Notes: a model not told the origin generated them from the sequence alone. 64,000 nucleotides of DNA from Mucilaginibacter gossypiicola (GCF_900110105.1 NZ_FOCL01000006.1:353384-417383); one strand, 5' to 3'; counted from the first letter of the stretch, positions 25,694-35,687 are shown. A program made the numbers and translations.

Positions 25694-27426
25694 TTATCAC
25701 AGACAGCAATCAATTTCCCGAACATTTTTTGTTCGATTACTTTTACCCGTCGCCGGGCTTATGCCAGGATTTAAATCGGAACATATTTGCTACTATCTTT
25801 GAAAAAGATATATCTTTTTACAGCTTAGAAGGATTATTTGATACAACTATTAACCGGTATTTTTTGACGGATATCAAATTAATGGAGCATCCGTTGCTGG
25901 TTAAAAATATTGCAGCCCATTGCAAGCAGAACAACATTTCCGAACTGAGTTTGCTGATTCATAATAATAATAACAAGCTGGGCGAATTTTACAGTGAGGC
26001 GTTGAAAGCACACGGTATACAGGTAACCGTTGATTTCCATTCAAAGACGGTTTATTGGAAAAATTCATTATCCCGGTCAGAAAAGGTTTTTAATAAAAAA
26101 CTAAAACTGGCTGCTACGGTAATTGCCCAGTATTTCATTTTGCTGATCAATTTTATGGTAAAAAGGGTGCAATGGAAAGGTAAAAAAGTTATATTATGGA
26201 ACTCGTTTGCAAATAACAGGGAAAAGATTGATTATGCCTTTTTAGATAAACTTTACAATGAGGGGAATGCATTGGTTATACATCCAAATCCTTATTTGTT
26301 AAAATCGAAAACCAATTGGAACAAATCAATTTATTGGTTAGGCCAGTATAGTATCAGCCCCGGTAAATTTTTGGCCTTCGCTTTTTCTCTGCTTTCATTC
26401 AGGAAAAGTTTTAATAAAATATTAGCAAAATATGAACCATTTTTAGGTTCCATACCCGAGGCCTGGAATGCCGACGTTTTATTGAAAACAATTTACTTTT
26501 TTGAATATAACCTGCTTATGGGGAGTTTGATAGAAAACTTATCAAAAGATCCGGAGTTAAATGTAAGCAGCGTTTTTAGGGGAGGGGCGGCTGCAGGCTT
26601 AATTTATGCCGGTGTTTGCAAGAGAAAGTACCGGGCTAATCACATCAATCATATTTTAGTTCCTCATGGTACCGAGATCAATCCTATTGATCATTTTTCG
26701 TATTTCTATTTGGATTATAACATACTCCCGTCAAATAAAATTAAGAAGAATTGGGATGCGATTTTACACGGTCAGTACAGCCAATTCATGAAATATAATT
26801 ATTGCGAAAATGTGAATGGCGGCCGCATCGACTATTCATTTTTACAGGAGCAATTGGCCGGTAATAAAAATGCAGGCAAAAATGGTAGTAAACTTCGGAT
26901 AGGCATTGTATTAACTTATAACTCGGATAGTTATCAGCAATATTTTATTAATAGTATTGTAGAATCATTTACAAAATCCTTACCGGATACAGAAATAGAA
27001 TTTGTTGTAAAACCGCGGCCTAATTTACCCTACACTCCCGAAGAAAAGTTAGCCAAAAATCCTAACCTGAAAATTGATAAGCAGGATATATATTCTTTTT
27101 TGAATAATATCGACATGGTTATCGGAACTGTTAGCGTTTACGGGGTACTTACCATGGTTGTTACCGATGGTATTTTGTGCGATATTCCGGGTATTTATTA
27201 TTATCCCAATAAAAACATTCCGCAGGCCGATCTTGGTTATAGCTATCATTCATCAATGAATGGCTATTCTTTTGCACAGGAACCAGAGCTTTTAAATTTT
27301 CTGAAGAATTATAGCAATAAGCAGGATTTATTAAAAGGAGTTATAGCCCTGAATGATGCTACTAAGGAGTATCTCGTTTTTGACGGAAATCCTTATGATT
27401 ACCTGGAAGCTTTAATGTTAAAATAG
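25681..27426 (+). CDS. Large EPS-cluster protein of unassigned family, possible GT-B transferase
   Basis: A 581-residue soluble protein that I do not recognise. It starts inside the polymerase gene (13-base overlap). It has a stretch WKGKKVILWNSFANNREK (about 173-190), IHPNPYLL (an HP motif, about 201-208), VPHGTEINP (327-335), VVKPRPNLPYTP (442-453) and IGTVSVYGVLTM (481-492). The HG and KPRP elements followed by a late Ser-containing motif recall GT-B enzymes of capsule synthesis such as polysialyl- or Kdo-type transferases. That is an inference; no family motif is complete. Confidence 0.6.
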   Translation: MGKLVITDSNQFPEHFLFDYFYPSPGLCQDLNRNIFATIFEKDISFYSLEGLFDTTINRYFLTDIKLMEHPLLVKNIAAHCKQNNISELSLLIHNNNNKLGEFYSEALKAHGIQVTVDFHSKTVYWKNSLSRSEKVFNKKLKLAATVIAQYFILLINFMVKRVQWKGKKVILWNSFANNREKIDYAFLDKLYNEGNALVIHPNPYLLKSKTNWNKSIYWLGQYSISPGKFLAFAFSLLSFRKSFNKILAKYEPFLGSIPEAWNADVLLKTIYFFEYNLLMGSLIENLSKDPELNVSSVFRGGAAAGLIYAGVCKRKYRANHINHILVPHGTEINPIDHFSYFYLDYNILPSNKIKKNWDAILHGQYSQFMKYNYCENVNGGRIDYSFLQEQLAGNKNAGKNGSKLRIGIVLTYNSDSYQQYFINSIVESFTKSLPDTEIEFVVKPRPNLPYTPEEKLAKNPNLKIDKQDIYSFLNNIDMVIGTVSVYGVLTMVVTDGILCDIPGIYYYPNKNIPQADLGYSYHSSMNGYSFAQEPELLNFLKNYSNKQDLLKGVIALNDATKEYLVFDGNPYDYLEALMLK

Positions 27427-27457
27427 TACTTGCCGCCTGACCTTTAAATCGTAAGCA

Positions 27458-28621
27458 ATGAAACACAAAAACGAAAAAATAATTTCAATTCAAGTACTAC
27501 GGGCCATTGCCGTTTTGATGGTTGTTTTTATTCACACCATTTCATCGGCCAATTATCTGTTTACAGGTAAGGGATTGTTCCATAGTAAAGCGGTTATCGC
27601 GACTTATTATTTTTTAGCAGACTGGGGCGCAATCGGAGTCGATCTGTTTTTTATTATCAGCGGTTTTATCATGACCAGGGTTGTTGCACCTTTTGAATCA
27701 GTGAAAAACGGTTGGAAGGATTTTATTTTGAAAAGAGTGATCAGAATAATACCCTATTATTGGTTAATATCGGCGGTTTACCTGGTGTTATCAATAATGT
27801 GGCACCAGCCGGTAACGCTACAATCTGTATTAAGCACATTGTTCTTTTTTCCTGTTTTTAACAGTTTCCAATATATCAGTCCTATCCTGTTCGTGGGTTG
27901 GTCGCTATCTATCGAGTTGTATTTTTATCTGCTCATTGCGGTTCTTTTAATCTTTAAAACGCAAAATCTTAAAATAAAATTAGTGGTTATAATGTGTGCC
28001 CTAACGTTATTGGGGGTTCTGGTTAATTCTAATTACGTAATTATTGATTTTGCCCTTAGCCCACTTCTTTTTGAGTTTGCCTTAGGCGTTATTTTGGGTA
28101 TGTTTTATGATCGTTTTAAAGGCTTCGAACGGAAAAATATAGCATGGTTTTTCTTTACGGTTTCAATAGTGCTCGGCGCGTTTTTAATGAGCCGGAGTAT
28201 TTTTATTGATCATAAGGAAATCACTTTACCTAATAATATTTTTAGTAACACCTGGATAGCGTTACGTAGATCACTAATATGGGGAATACCCTGTATGTTG
28301 TTTGCCGGCGGCTATATTTTGCTCGAAAAATCGATTTTTGCAACCAATAACCTTTATGTAAAAATAACAGAACCTTTGGTTTTATTAGGTAATGCCTCTT
28401 ATACCTGCTATCTGGTGCATATAATGGGTATAAAATTCTTTGCAATAATATTTCGGTACCTGGGCATTTCTTCGCCCGATGTTTATATTATACTCTGTAC
28501 CCTGGTTTGCGTTGCTGCCAGTGTACCGGTTTATAAGTATGTAGAACTGCCGTTAATTAAAATTATAACGCCGCTTTTTTATCCTAAAAGAGAACCTGCT
28601 GCCTCAATTGTTTCTAAATAG
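27458..28621 (+). CDS. Acyltransferase 3 family membrane protein (second of three)
   Basis: A 387-residue polytopic protein that begins ISIQVLRAIAVLMVVFIHT, with the R-x(10)-H signature, then VDLFFIISGFIMTR, RVIRIIPYYWL and GWSLSIELYFYL. About ten helices. It is a probable O-acyltransferase for the EPS, distinct in sequence from its two neighbours of the same family. It follows the unassigned protein by 31 bases and precedes a GT4 gene by 14. Confidence 0.9.
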   Translation: MKHKNEKIISIQVLRAIAVLMVVFIHTISSANYLFTGKGLFHSKAVIATYYFLADWGAIGVDLFFIISGFIMTRVVAPFESVKNGWKDFILKRVIRIIPYYWLISAVYLVLSIMWHQPVTLQSVLSTLFFFPVFNSFQYISPILFVGWSLSIELYFYLLIAVLLIFKTQNLKIKLVVIMCALTLLGVLVNSNYVIIDFALSPLLFEFALGVILGMFYDRFKGFERKNIAWFFFTVSIVLGAFLMSRSIFIDHKEITLPNNIFSNTWIALRRSLIWGIPCMLFAGGYILLEKSIFATNNLYVKITEPLVLLGNASYTCYLVHIMGIKFFAIIFRYLGISSPDVYIILCTLVCVAASVPVYKYVELPLIKIITPLFYPKREPAASIVSK

Positions 28622-28635
28622 TTATCAGTAAAAAA

Positions 28636-29838
28636 ATGTCCTCAAAAGTATTAGTATTTGAAGCCTACCCGTTTTTTTCGGGAAGCCAACGTATCACTTT
28701 AAATGTATGCCGGATATTAAAGAAAAACGGATTTCACGTTACTTTGCTTCTTGTTGATGACCGGTTTGGTTCGCTGCGTAAAAACTTTGAACCTGTTGTA
28801 GATGAAATTGAGCTTATAAATGCAAGCGAGCATTTATTAACATACGGTGATGAGGATTCCTGGTTTAGCAAGAAGAAGTTTTTTAAGTCGGTTTTTGGTG
28901 GATTGCTCCCTTTTTACTTTAACTGTCTGAAACAGATCAACTCGAAAAAATATGATTTCCTTTATTGTTGCGACCCTCGGGGTGCAACAATGATGTTGTT
29001 ATCGGCAAAGTTATTCCGGAAAAAAAGCATCCTGCATTTTCATGGTAAAAATCGCCTTCCTAATAAGCTGGCTAAATTATTTTTAAATACGTTTGATACC
29101 GTTGCTTGTGTTAGCGGCGACGTAGCCCGAAGTTTGCCTGAAGCCGGTAATAAGGTTGTTATTTATAATGGGATAGATTTTTCACAGTATAGTAATGTTG
29201 ATTTAAGTGCAGTAAGGAATGAGGTTGGGCATGAAAGTGTTAATACTGCGGTTAAGTTTCTTTATGTAGGTTTGCTGCGGCCGCATAAAGGATTGCACCA
29301 TTTGATACATGCTTTTGCAAAGTTAAAAAAGGAGCGTCCTGATCAGGACTTTGTGCTTTATGTTCTTGGCGCGGCCAAAACGCAGGCCGAGGAAAATTTT
29401 AAGAAGATATTGAGTGATTTTTCGGAAAAAAATTCAATAACAAAAAATATACATTGGCTTGGTTGGAAAGATAATGTGTTGGCATGGATGAATTACGCCG
29501 ATTATTTTGTGTTTCCGTCTATTGATAAAGAAGATAATACCTTTGAAGGCTTTGGCGCAAAAATTGAATCGACCGAAGGATTGCCCACTGTTTTGATTGA
29601 AAGTTCGATATGTAAACTATATAGCATTGCTTCAACGGTAACAGGGGTAAGCGAGATTATCACGCCCGGAAAAAACGGAGAGTTATACAATAGCAATGAA
29701 CCTGATGCTTTATATAACTCTTTAAATACAGTGTTAAGTGATTTGCCGAAATTTAAAGACTTTGAAACCGGCGAGAATTTCCATTTAAGCACTTTTGAAA
29801 ATAAGATTCTATCATTATTCGATTCGAAAAAGAAATGA
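28636..29838 (+). CDS. Family 4 glycosyltransferase
   Basis: A 400-residue GT-B enzyme. The N-terminal part reads VLVFEAYPFFSGSQRITLNV, and the C-terminal domain has FLYVGLLRPHKGLHHLIHAF and the modified donor motif GLPTVLIESSICKLYSIAS. The usual EGFG stretch is present as FEGFGAKIESTEGLP, with the acidic residues shifted. The donor is unknown. It overlaps the next GT4 gene by 4 bases (ATGA), indicating coupled translation. Confidence 0.88.
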   Translation: MSSKVLVFEAYPFFSGSQRITLNVCRILKKNGFHVTLLLVDDRFGSLRKNFEPVVDEIELINASEHLLTYGDEDSWFSKKKFFKSVFGGLLPFYFNCLKQINSKKYDFLYCCDPRGATMMLLSAKLFRKKSILHFHGKNRLPNKLAKLFLNTFDTVACVSGDVARSLPEAGNKVVIYNGIDFSQYSNVDLSAVRNEVGHESVNTAVKFLYVGLLRPHKGLHHLIHAFAKLKKERPDQDFVLYVLGAAKTQAEENFKKILSDFSEKNSITKNIHWLGWKDNVLAWMNYADYFVFPSIDKEDNTFEGFGAKIESTEGLPTVLIESSICKLYSIASTVTGVSEIITPGKNGELYNSNEPDALYNSLNTVLSDLPKFKDFETGENFHLSTFENKILSLFDSKKK

Positions 29839-30935
29839 AAACTGCGTTTATAACAGATTGGCTTGAGAAATATGGCGGCGCGGAGCGTGTGGTTACAGCC
29901 ATCAACGAACTTTATAAGTTTGATTATTATTATGCTTATGTAAATAAGATGGATCACGATACTCAGCTGCTAACATTAGGTGGTAATGATGTAACTGTGA
30001 TCGAGTCGAATGTGCTAAAGAAATTTAAATATAAATTCAGGCTTTTTTTGCCCATTTTTCCATGGATCGTTAAACGGTTTAATCAGCAAACCCAAAAAAA
30101 CAAGGTAGATTTGGTTATCAGTTCATCATGGGCCCTATCAAAAGGATACAGGATTGGCGATGAAGTTCATGTTTCTTATCTGCAGGCTCGAAACTTTAAA
30201 TATGTTTGGGATGAGGCCGCGCTATATTTTAAGGGCATAGTAAAGTTGTTTTTGCCTGTAAAACCTGGTTTGCAGGATTTTGACTTGAAGAGTGCTCAAA
30301 CTCCTGATTATTTGATATCCAATTCGAAATTTGTTCAAAATTGGGTAAAGAAAAAATATAATCGCGATTCGGTGGTAATTTATCCTCCGGTTGAGGTAGA
30401 AAGTTTTGAAATAAGCTCAAAAAAAGAGGATTACTTTGTAATAGTAGGACGTATTGAACCCTACAAGCGTTTTGATATTGTAATAGAAGCATTTAATCAA
30501 AATGGTAAAAAGCTGATAGTAATAGGCGATGGTTCGCAGTCGCGCTATCTTAAGAAAATAGCACGGAATAACATTGAGTTTATTGGGTTTCAGAAAAAAG
30601 ATGTTATCAAAACTTATCTTGCCAAAGCAAGAGCGTTTGTATACGCCGGAGTAGAGGATTTTGGAATTGCCCTTGTTGAAGCCCATGCTTCCGGAACCCC
30701 TGTAATTGCTTACAAGGGCGGTGCCGCAGGCGAAATTGTGAACGAAAGCAATGGTTTATGTTATGAAGAGCAAACCGCGGAGGCCTTAAACAAAACATTA
30801 GATCATTTTTTAAGCAAAGAAAATGAGTATTCGAGTCAGGAAATTCGAAATAGCTCCTTACGGTTTTCAAAAAAACGCTTTCAAACCGAATTCAAAGAAT
30901 ATATTAATACCGTAATGAGCAAGCATAAGAAATAA
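29835..30935 (+). CDS. Family 4 glycosyltransferase (WbaZ-like)
   Basis: A 366-residue GT4. It starts MKTAFITDWLEKYGGAERVV, with the YGGAE motif of WbaZ/mannosyltransferase-like proteins; FVIVGRIEPYKRFDIVIEAF and EDFGIALVEAHASGTPVIAY give the donor site. WbaZ homologues often use GDP-mannose, which would fit gmd in the same cluster, but this is only a family-level suggestion. It ends the run of transferases before the secreted beta-helix protein. Confidence 0.9.
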   Translation: MKTAFITDWLEKYGGAERVVTAINELYKFDYYYAYVNKMDHDTQLLTLGGNDVTVIESNVLKKFKYKFRLFLPIFPWIVKRFNQQTQKNKVDLVISSSWALSKGYRIGDEVHVSYLQARNFKYVWDEAALYFKGIVKLFLPVKPGLQDFDLKSAQTPDYLISNSKFVQNWVKKKYNRDSVVIYPPVEVESFEISSKKEDYFVIVGRIEPYKRFDIVIEAFNQNGKKLIVIGDGSQSRYLKKIARNNIEFIGFQKKDVIKTYLAKARAFVYAGVEDFGIALVEAHASGTPVIAYKGGAAGEIVNESNGLCYEEQTAEALNKTLDHFLSKENEYSSQEIRNSSLRFSKKRFQTEFKEYINTVMSKHKK

Positions 30936-31003
30936 TTGGTAGAGGTACATAAGTATAGTGTGTAATTAACGTTATTGTTGCAGAAGAACTTAAATATTTG
31001 GTG

Positions 31004-32773
31004 ATGAAAACACATGCGTTTTTACTAAAGCTGGTAGCTTTTTTCTTACTGTTGCTTAATTGTGGTGCAGAAACAATTGCGCAGGCCCATGAACACACTG
31101 CTCCTGAAAAAAACTCACGAACGGCAAAGCAATATTCGGTAATTGATGTATCAACCGACCTGAAAAAAATGGGTATAGCGCAGCAAAACATGCTGCCTGA
31201 TAACAACACTATTGATGCCGGGCCATTATTGGAGGCGGCTGTAATTTATGCCGGAAAACATAATTATAATAAAGTAAACGTTCCTGCGGGTACATATTAT
31301 TTTAAATCTGTAAGGGATAATGCCCATGCTTATATATTTAATACTAATAATGTAGTTATTGAATGTAATAACGCAACGTTTAGTTTTAGCTCCAGGAAGG
31401 CATGCGGAATTATTATCAGAAATTGTAATTACGTAGGCATACAAAACGTAAAATTAGATTACGGGCAGGACCTTCCTTTTACCTCGGCCACAGTAGCATC
31501 AGTAGATGCTGCTAACAATGCTATTTCTGTTGGTGAAGTTACCGGCAGGCCGCTATCTGATTTTACCAGTTCGTCGAGATATTCGGTAAGGATATTTGTT
31601 TTGAGAAAAACAGGAAATAACGAAGTAAAAAGTGTACCGGTTGAATGGTTGTTTGCTGCAGATGGGCCTTTAAGCAATACTAAGATAGTTTTAAAAGGTA
31701 ACGGAGCACAGTTAGCTGCAAATCTTGCAAAGGTTCAGCCTGGCGATATACTATGTGTTTCAGAGCGCAGCTATGCCGGCAATAACGCCCTTGCTTTTAT
31801 GACTTATCCCCCTGATATTGACTCGGGCAATTACGCAAAAAACGTAACCGTATATTCTTCACCTGCAATTGGAGTTTCCAGTATGTGGCAAAACAACCTT
31901 TCGTTTTCAAATTTGAAGGTAATGCCTAAACCTGGGCGCGTACAATATATTTCGTCAAATGCAGATGGCATTAATGTAGTTAACAGTGGCAACGGTAACT
32001 CCGTTAACAACTGCACCGTTTTATTTAGCGGAGATGACGGGATATCGTTTAGCGGTAATTTGTACGCAACGGTTACATCTGTAAATGATGTTAATGGTAT
32101 GGCGGTTAATGAACGATATAAACTTAAAGCCAATCAAAAGATTACGTTTGTTGATCCCGACGATCTTCGTGAGATTGGATCTGCTACTATTTCGGATTTG
32201 CCGCAAAGATCGTCAGATAAGCAAAAAACGAATATCAGATTATCTTCAACTGTTCAAAATCTTAAAGCGGGAACGTTAATTTATTTGCCACAAGACAAAC
32301 GTTCAAACGGCATAGCGATATCAGGAAATACTATAAGGTATCCGTACTCAAGAGGAATATATTTTAGCGGAGTAAATGGTGCCCAAATTACCGGTAATAC
32401 TATTGAGCATACGCAATCATGCGCTATATTGGGGCAAGCCGGCCGAAATATTCCGGGAGTTAGTAATACCGTTATTAAAAACAATGTAATAAACAGCGCT
32501 TTTGAAAAGGGCACCACCAATCAGCCCGGCGCTATTGAAATATCTGTTGAAGGTAAGGTAACCTCTGCATTTGTAAACAGGGGTATGGAAATTAGAAATA
32601 ACCAGATCACAATTGCCGATGGCGGCGTAAAACACGTTGGTATTTTTATTTCTAACACGCAAGGTTACAGTTTATCAGATAACAGTTTAAAAGTGAAGGT
32701 TAGTGATGCCGCGCTCAATGATTTGCCGGATGCACGTAAAGTGGTGGTTAGGGGATCGGCATCGGGTAATTAG
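31004..32773 (+). CDS. Secreted right-handed beta-helix protein (pectate lyase-like fold)
   Basis: About 589 residues from the ATG at 31004; TTG and GTG codons lie just upstream in frame, but this ATG gives the better signal peptide (KLVAFFLLLLNCGAETIAQA). Repeated strands of the type VNNCTVLFSGDDGISFSG, AQITGNTIEHTQSCAIL and TVIKNNVINSAF show a parallel beta-helix. NADGINV and SGDDGISF (about 318-349) resemble the acidic active-site strips of glycosidases and lyases of this fold, such as GH28. It may trim or edit the EPS in the periplasm or outside; catalysis is not proven. Confidence 0.8.
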   Translation: MKTHAFLLKLVAFFLLLLNCGAETIAQAHEHTAPEKNSRTAKQYSVIDVSTDLKKMGIAQQNMLPDNNTIDAGPLLEAAVIYAGKHNYNKVNVPAGTYYFKSVRDNAHAYIFNTNNVVIECNNATFSFSSRKACGIIIRNCNYVGIQNVKLDYGQDLPFTSATVASVDAANNAISVGEVTGRPLSDFTSSSRYSVRIFVLRKTGNNEVKSVPVEWLFAADGPLSNTKIVLKGNGAQLAANLAKVQPGDILCVSERSYAGNNALAFMTYPPDIDSGNYAKNVTVYSSPAIGVSSMWQNNLSFSNLKVMPKPGRVQYISSNADGINVVNSGNGNSVNNCTVLFSGDDGISFSGNLYATVTSVNDVNGMAVNERYKLKANQKITFVDPDDLREIGSATISDLPQRSSDKQKTNIRLSSTVQNLKAGTLIYLPQDKRSNGIAISGNTIRYPYSRGIYFSGVNGAQITGNTIEHTQSCAILGQAGRNIPGVSNTVIKNNVINSAFEKGTTNQPGAIEISVEGKVTSAFVNRGMEIRNNQITIADGGVKHVGIFISNTQGYSLSDNSLKVKVSDAALNDLPDARKVVVRGSASGN

Positions 32774-32803
32774 TTAGTGATTTGCATATAGCTTAAAAGC
32801 TTG

Positions 32804-33877
32804 ATGCCGGAATTATTAACGTGTGCGCAGCCTGTCATCTCTGAAGCTGAACAAACTGGCATTTTTCGGAATTGGGTTTTAAAGGGAGGGGTAGGCATAA
32901 TATTGGTGGTATTTGGCCACGTAATTAAAGGCCTCATAACAGTCAAATTGATTGATCCGGTGTTTTTTTACTATGCTGTTAACTTTGTTTACAGCTTTCA
33001 TATGCCTCTTTTCTTTATCCTATCCGGATACTTTTTTGTTAAAAGTTTTTTAAAAAGAGGGGCCGCTGATTTTACTGTAAATAAGCTGGAAACCATTATT
33101 TATCCTTATGTAGTATGGTCGCTGATACAAACCTTTATCGAAATAAGGTTATCCGCCTATACAAACAACCATACTAAAGCAAGTGAATTATTTACTTGTT
33201 TGTATTTGCCACGCTCTCAGTTTTGGTTTTTATTTGCTTTGTTTTTTATCAATATTTTAAATGTTTTACTATTCAAAATATCGGTAAAATGGGGCGCATT
33301 CCTTAGCATCATCATTTGGTGGGCTTATTATTTTCTTAACTACAAAGTCCCCGTTTTTGATAAGGCTTTATTAAATCTTCTTTATTTTACTGCCGGCATC
33401 TTGTTGTCACAATACAATCATGTGTGCAATTTGATCATTAAAAACAGTTATTTGTTTGCTGCCAACCTGTTAGTATTTGCAGCATCATTGTATGTTTATT
33501 TTAATTTTCCGCAAACAAGTTGGTACAACTTGATAATTCCGCAGCTATCAGGCTCATTTGTTATTATGTATCTGTCCGAAAAGATGACTTATCGTTCCGG
33601 GTTTTCTTTTTTAGAATATTTAGGCGTTAATTCTCTTGTAATTTACCTCGTGCACATGTTAGCTGGAAACGGAACCCGCATTTTTTTGGCAAAAATCTTA
33701 CACGTTAACAATTCCATAGTGCATATAGTGTTAGGAACGTTAATGGGGATACTTATACCGTTGGCAGTATTAAATATCGCGTCTAAAACCAAATATCTAT
33801 CCTGGCTATTTAAGTTCCCACTGTTAAAAAAGACAAAGGGTAAGAATTCCGGGACAGTTGCAGAAACAATTGCATAA
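32804..33877 (+). CDS. Acyltransferase 3 family membrane protein (third of three)
   Basis: About 357 residues from the ATG at 32804 (a TTG lies one codon earlier). Roughly ten membrane helices. Motifs: LKGGVGIILVVFGHVIKG with the conserved His, FVYSFHMPLFFILSGYFFVK, and YPYVVWSLIQTF. This subtype resembles WcaF/OafA-like or opioid-growth-like O-acetyltransferases with FGH instead of FxH. It is the last gene of the plus-strand operon and converges on the flippase gene across a bidirectional terminator. Confidence 0.87.
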   Translation: MPELLTCAQPVISEAEQTGIFRNWVLKGGVGIILVVFGHVIKGLITVKLIDPVFFYYAVNFVYSFHMPLFFILSGYFFVKSFLKRGAADFTVNKLETIIYPYVVWSLIQTFIEIRLSAYTNNHTKASELFTCLYLPRSQFWFLFALFFINILNVLLFKISVKWGAFLSIIIWWAYYFLNYKVPVFDKALLNLLYFTAGILLSQYNHVCNLIIKNSYLFAANLLVFAASLYVYFNFPQTSWYNLIIPQLSGSFVIMYLSEKMTYRSGFSFLEYLGVNSLVIYLVHMLAGNGTRIFLAKILHVNNSIVHIVLGTLMGILIPLAVLNIASKTKYLSWLFKFPLLKKTKGKNSGTVAETIA

Positions 33878-33962
33878 AGATAATTGAAGCGACGATGTAT
33901 GAGTTGCCTGTTAATAGGTTTTATAGGTAAAAAAACGCTAAAGCCGGGCTACAAGGATCCAG

Positions 33963-34009
33963 AAATTAAAGAGGCCATAAAACTAAATGTTTTATGGCCT
34001 CTTTAATTT
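33963..34009. terminator. Bidirectional terminator between the EPS operon and the flippase gene
   Basis: A perfect stem of about 21 bp (33963-33983 with 33989-34009) encloses the loop TAAAT, with A-rich and T-rich flanks on both sides, so it can end transcription from either strand. It sits between convergent genes. Confidence 0.92.
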
Positions 34010-34153
34010 TTAAAGGCCTGCCTATTGGTAAACGTTATGCAATCTGCTTGCATATTATGTTAACGCACTTTATGATGCAAGTAGCATTGGCAGACTATTT
34101 TGGGGCAAACAGGTTGTTAACATATTGCCCGGTGGCTATTTTAAATAATATAG

Positions 34154-35653
34154 CTATTTGAAAAATCTTTTAAGCGTAGTTTTTTCAAAGTATACTGTTA
34201 CTCCTATAAACAGAAGAAACAATCCATTGCCGATGATCAGGTTCCGTTTAAATACAACAAAGCTTAAAAATATGATTACAACCGAAGCAATAATGTATGC
34301 GAGGTTTTTTTTGATATTGTAGGGTATCGGGTAGTTTTTTTGGCCCCACAAAAATGCCAGGATCATCATAACAGCATATGCAATAAATGACACCCAGGCA
34401 GACGCCATGTAACTATATTTGGGAATAAAGATCACATTTAAAATAATTGTAATGATAGCTGCTATGCCAGAGATATACAGTCCATATTGGGTTTGATCTG
34501 ATAGTTTAAACCAAACAGATAAATTCATATATATACCAAGGCTCATATAGCCGAATAATAGCAAGGGAACAACGCCAAGCCCCGACCAATATAAGTTTTG
34601 CTGAACTGTATCATGGCCTTTAATAAAGTACTTAAGTATGTCAACATTAGCTACGATCCCAACGCAAATTATTGAAACTACAATGATGAAGTAGTCCATT
34701 ATTTTAGCATATGTTTCGCCCGAATTTTTGTTCTGAGCCTGGCTGAAGAAAAAAGGTTCGGCACCAAGCCTGAAGGCCTGTACAAATAGGCTTAAAAACA
34801 ACGCTATTTTTGCGCATGCGCCGTAAATACCTACCTCCTGCTCACTTATATTACTGGGCAGTAATTTCCCGAGCATTATTTTATCAAGGTTTTCATTGAT
34901 GATGTATGATACGTTGGCAATTAAAATTGGCCAGCTGTATTTAACCATCTCAATAAATATCCTTCCATCAAATTTAAACCTGAATTTTAATATTTCAGGA
35001 ACCAGTACTAAAAAGGTAATTATACTTGCTATAATGTTAGCCAAAAAGATGTAGCCCACCCAATGCGGTCGGTACCAGGTAATTAAATTTTCATACCCCC
35101 AAAGCTTATTTTTGATAAAATAAGGTATTACAAACAGGAAAACCATATTCAGTGATACAACCAATACGATGTTGAATATTTTCACCATACTGTATCTGAT
35201 TGCCTTATTAACAGTACGCATATATGCGAAGGGGATTGCACAAAGGGCATCGATAACCAGTACCAGACTTAAACACCTGATGTAATAAACATAATCGCTG
35301 TATGACTCCATGTTATTGCCGTTAAGCCATAAAGCTATGTTTCCTATAAATGTAAAAACAGTAAGTAAAAAAATGGCGCAGGTTAAAGCAATCCCTAAAA
35401 AGGTATTGCAATACACCATTTCTTTGTCGTGCTCATTTTTATTAATGTATCTGAAAAAGGTTGTTTCCATGCCAAACGAAATGATGGCAGTAAGTATGGC
35501 AGTCCAACTGTACATTTTGGTAAATACCCCATAAACCTTTGCCGATAATGTACCCACATATATTGGAGTAAGCACAAAATAGAACGACCGGGAAATGATA
35601 GTACTAATGCCGTATACAGCAGTTTGACCGGCGAATTTTTTAGCTGATGACAA
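34154..35653 (-). CDS. Polysaccharide flippase, Wzx/MATE-like (polysaccharide biosynthesis protein)
   Basis: A 499-residue protein with about 14 membrane segments. It begins AKKFAGQTAVYGISTIISR, the typical N-terminal helix of the Polysacc_synt family, and has RLGAEPFFFSQA midway, a conserved motif of the group. It would flip the lipid-linked repeat unit to the periplasm for Wzy. It is the only EPS gene on the minus strand and is transcribed towards the polymerase operon. Its promoter region overlaps the upstream region of the sialidase-like gene. Confidence 0.9.
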   Translation of the reverse strand: MSSAKKFAGQTAVYGISTIISRSFYFVLTPIYVGTLSAKVYGVFTKMYSWTAILTAIISFGMETTFFRYINKNEHDKEMVYCNTFLGIALTCAIFLLTVFTFIGNIALWLNGNNMESYSDYVYYIRCLSLVLVIDALCAIPFAYMRTVNKAIRYSMVKIFNIVLVVSLNMVFLFVIPYFIKNKLWGYENLITWYRPHWVGYIFLANIIASIITFLVLVPEILKFRFKFDGRIFIEMVKYSWPILIANVSYIINENLDKIMLGKLLPSNISEQEVGIYGACAKIALFLSLFVQAFRLGAEPFFFSQAQNKNSGETYAKIMDYFIIVVSIICVGIVANVDILKYFIKGHDTVQQNLYWSGLGVVPLLLFGYMSLGIYMNLSVWFKLSDQTQYGLYISGIAAIITIILNVIFIPKYSYMASAWVSFIAYAVMMILAFLWGQKNYPIPYNIKKNLAYIIASVVIIFLSFVVFKRNLIIGNGLFLLFIGVTVYFEKTTLKRFFK

Positions 35654-35655
35654 TG

Positions 35656-35687
35656 TTTTTTGATTTAGATGTAAATTAATATATTTG
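35656..35687 (+). promoter_or_regulatory. Promoter upstream of the sialidase-fold lipoprotein
   Basis: TTTTTTG (35656-35662) and TATATTTG (35680-35687) are spaced by 17 bases and match the Bacteroidota consensus. Transcription would start near 35695, giving an unusually long leader of about 185 bases before 35881. The start region overlaps the 5' end of the divergent flippase gene. Confidence 0.6.

Noticed and set aside
30998..31003. TTG or GTG start for the beta-helix protein
   Set aside because: The ATG two codons later gives a cleaner signal peptide and needs no rare start codon.
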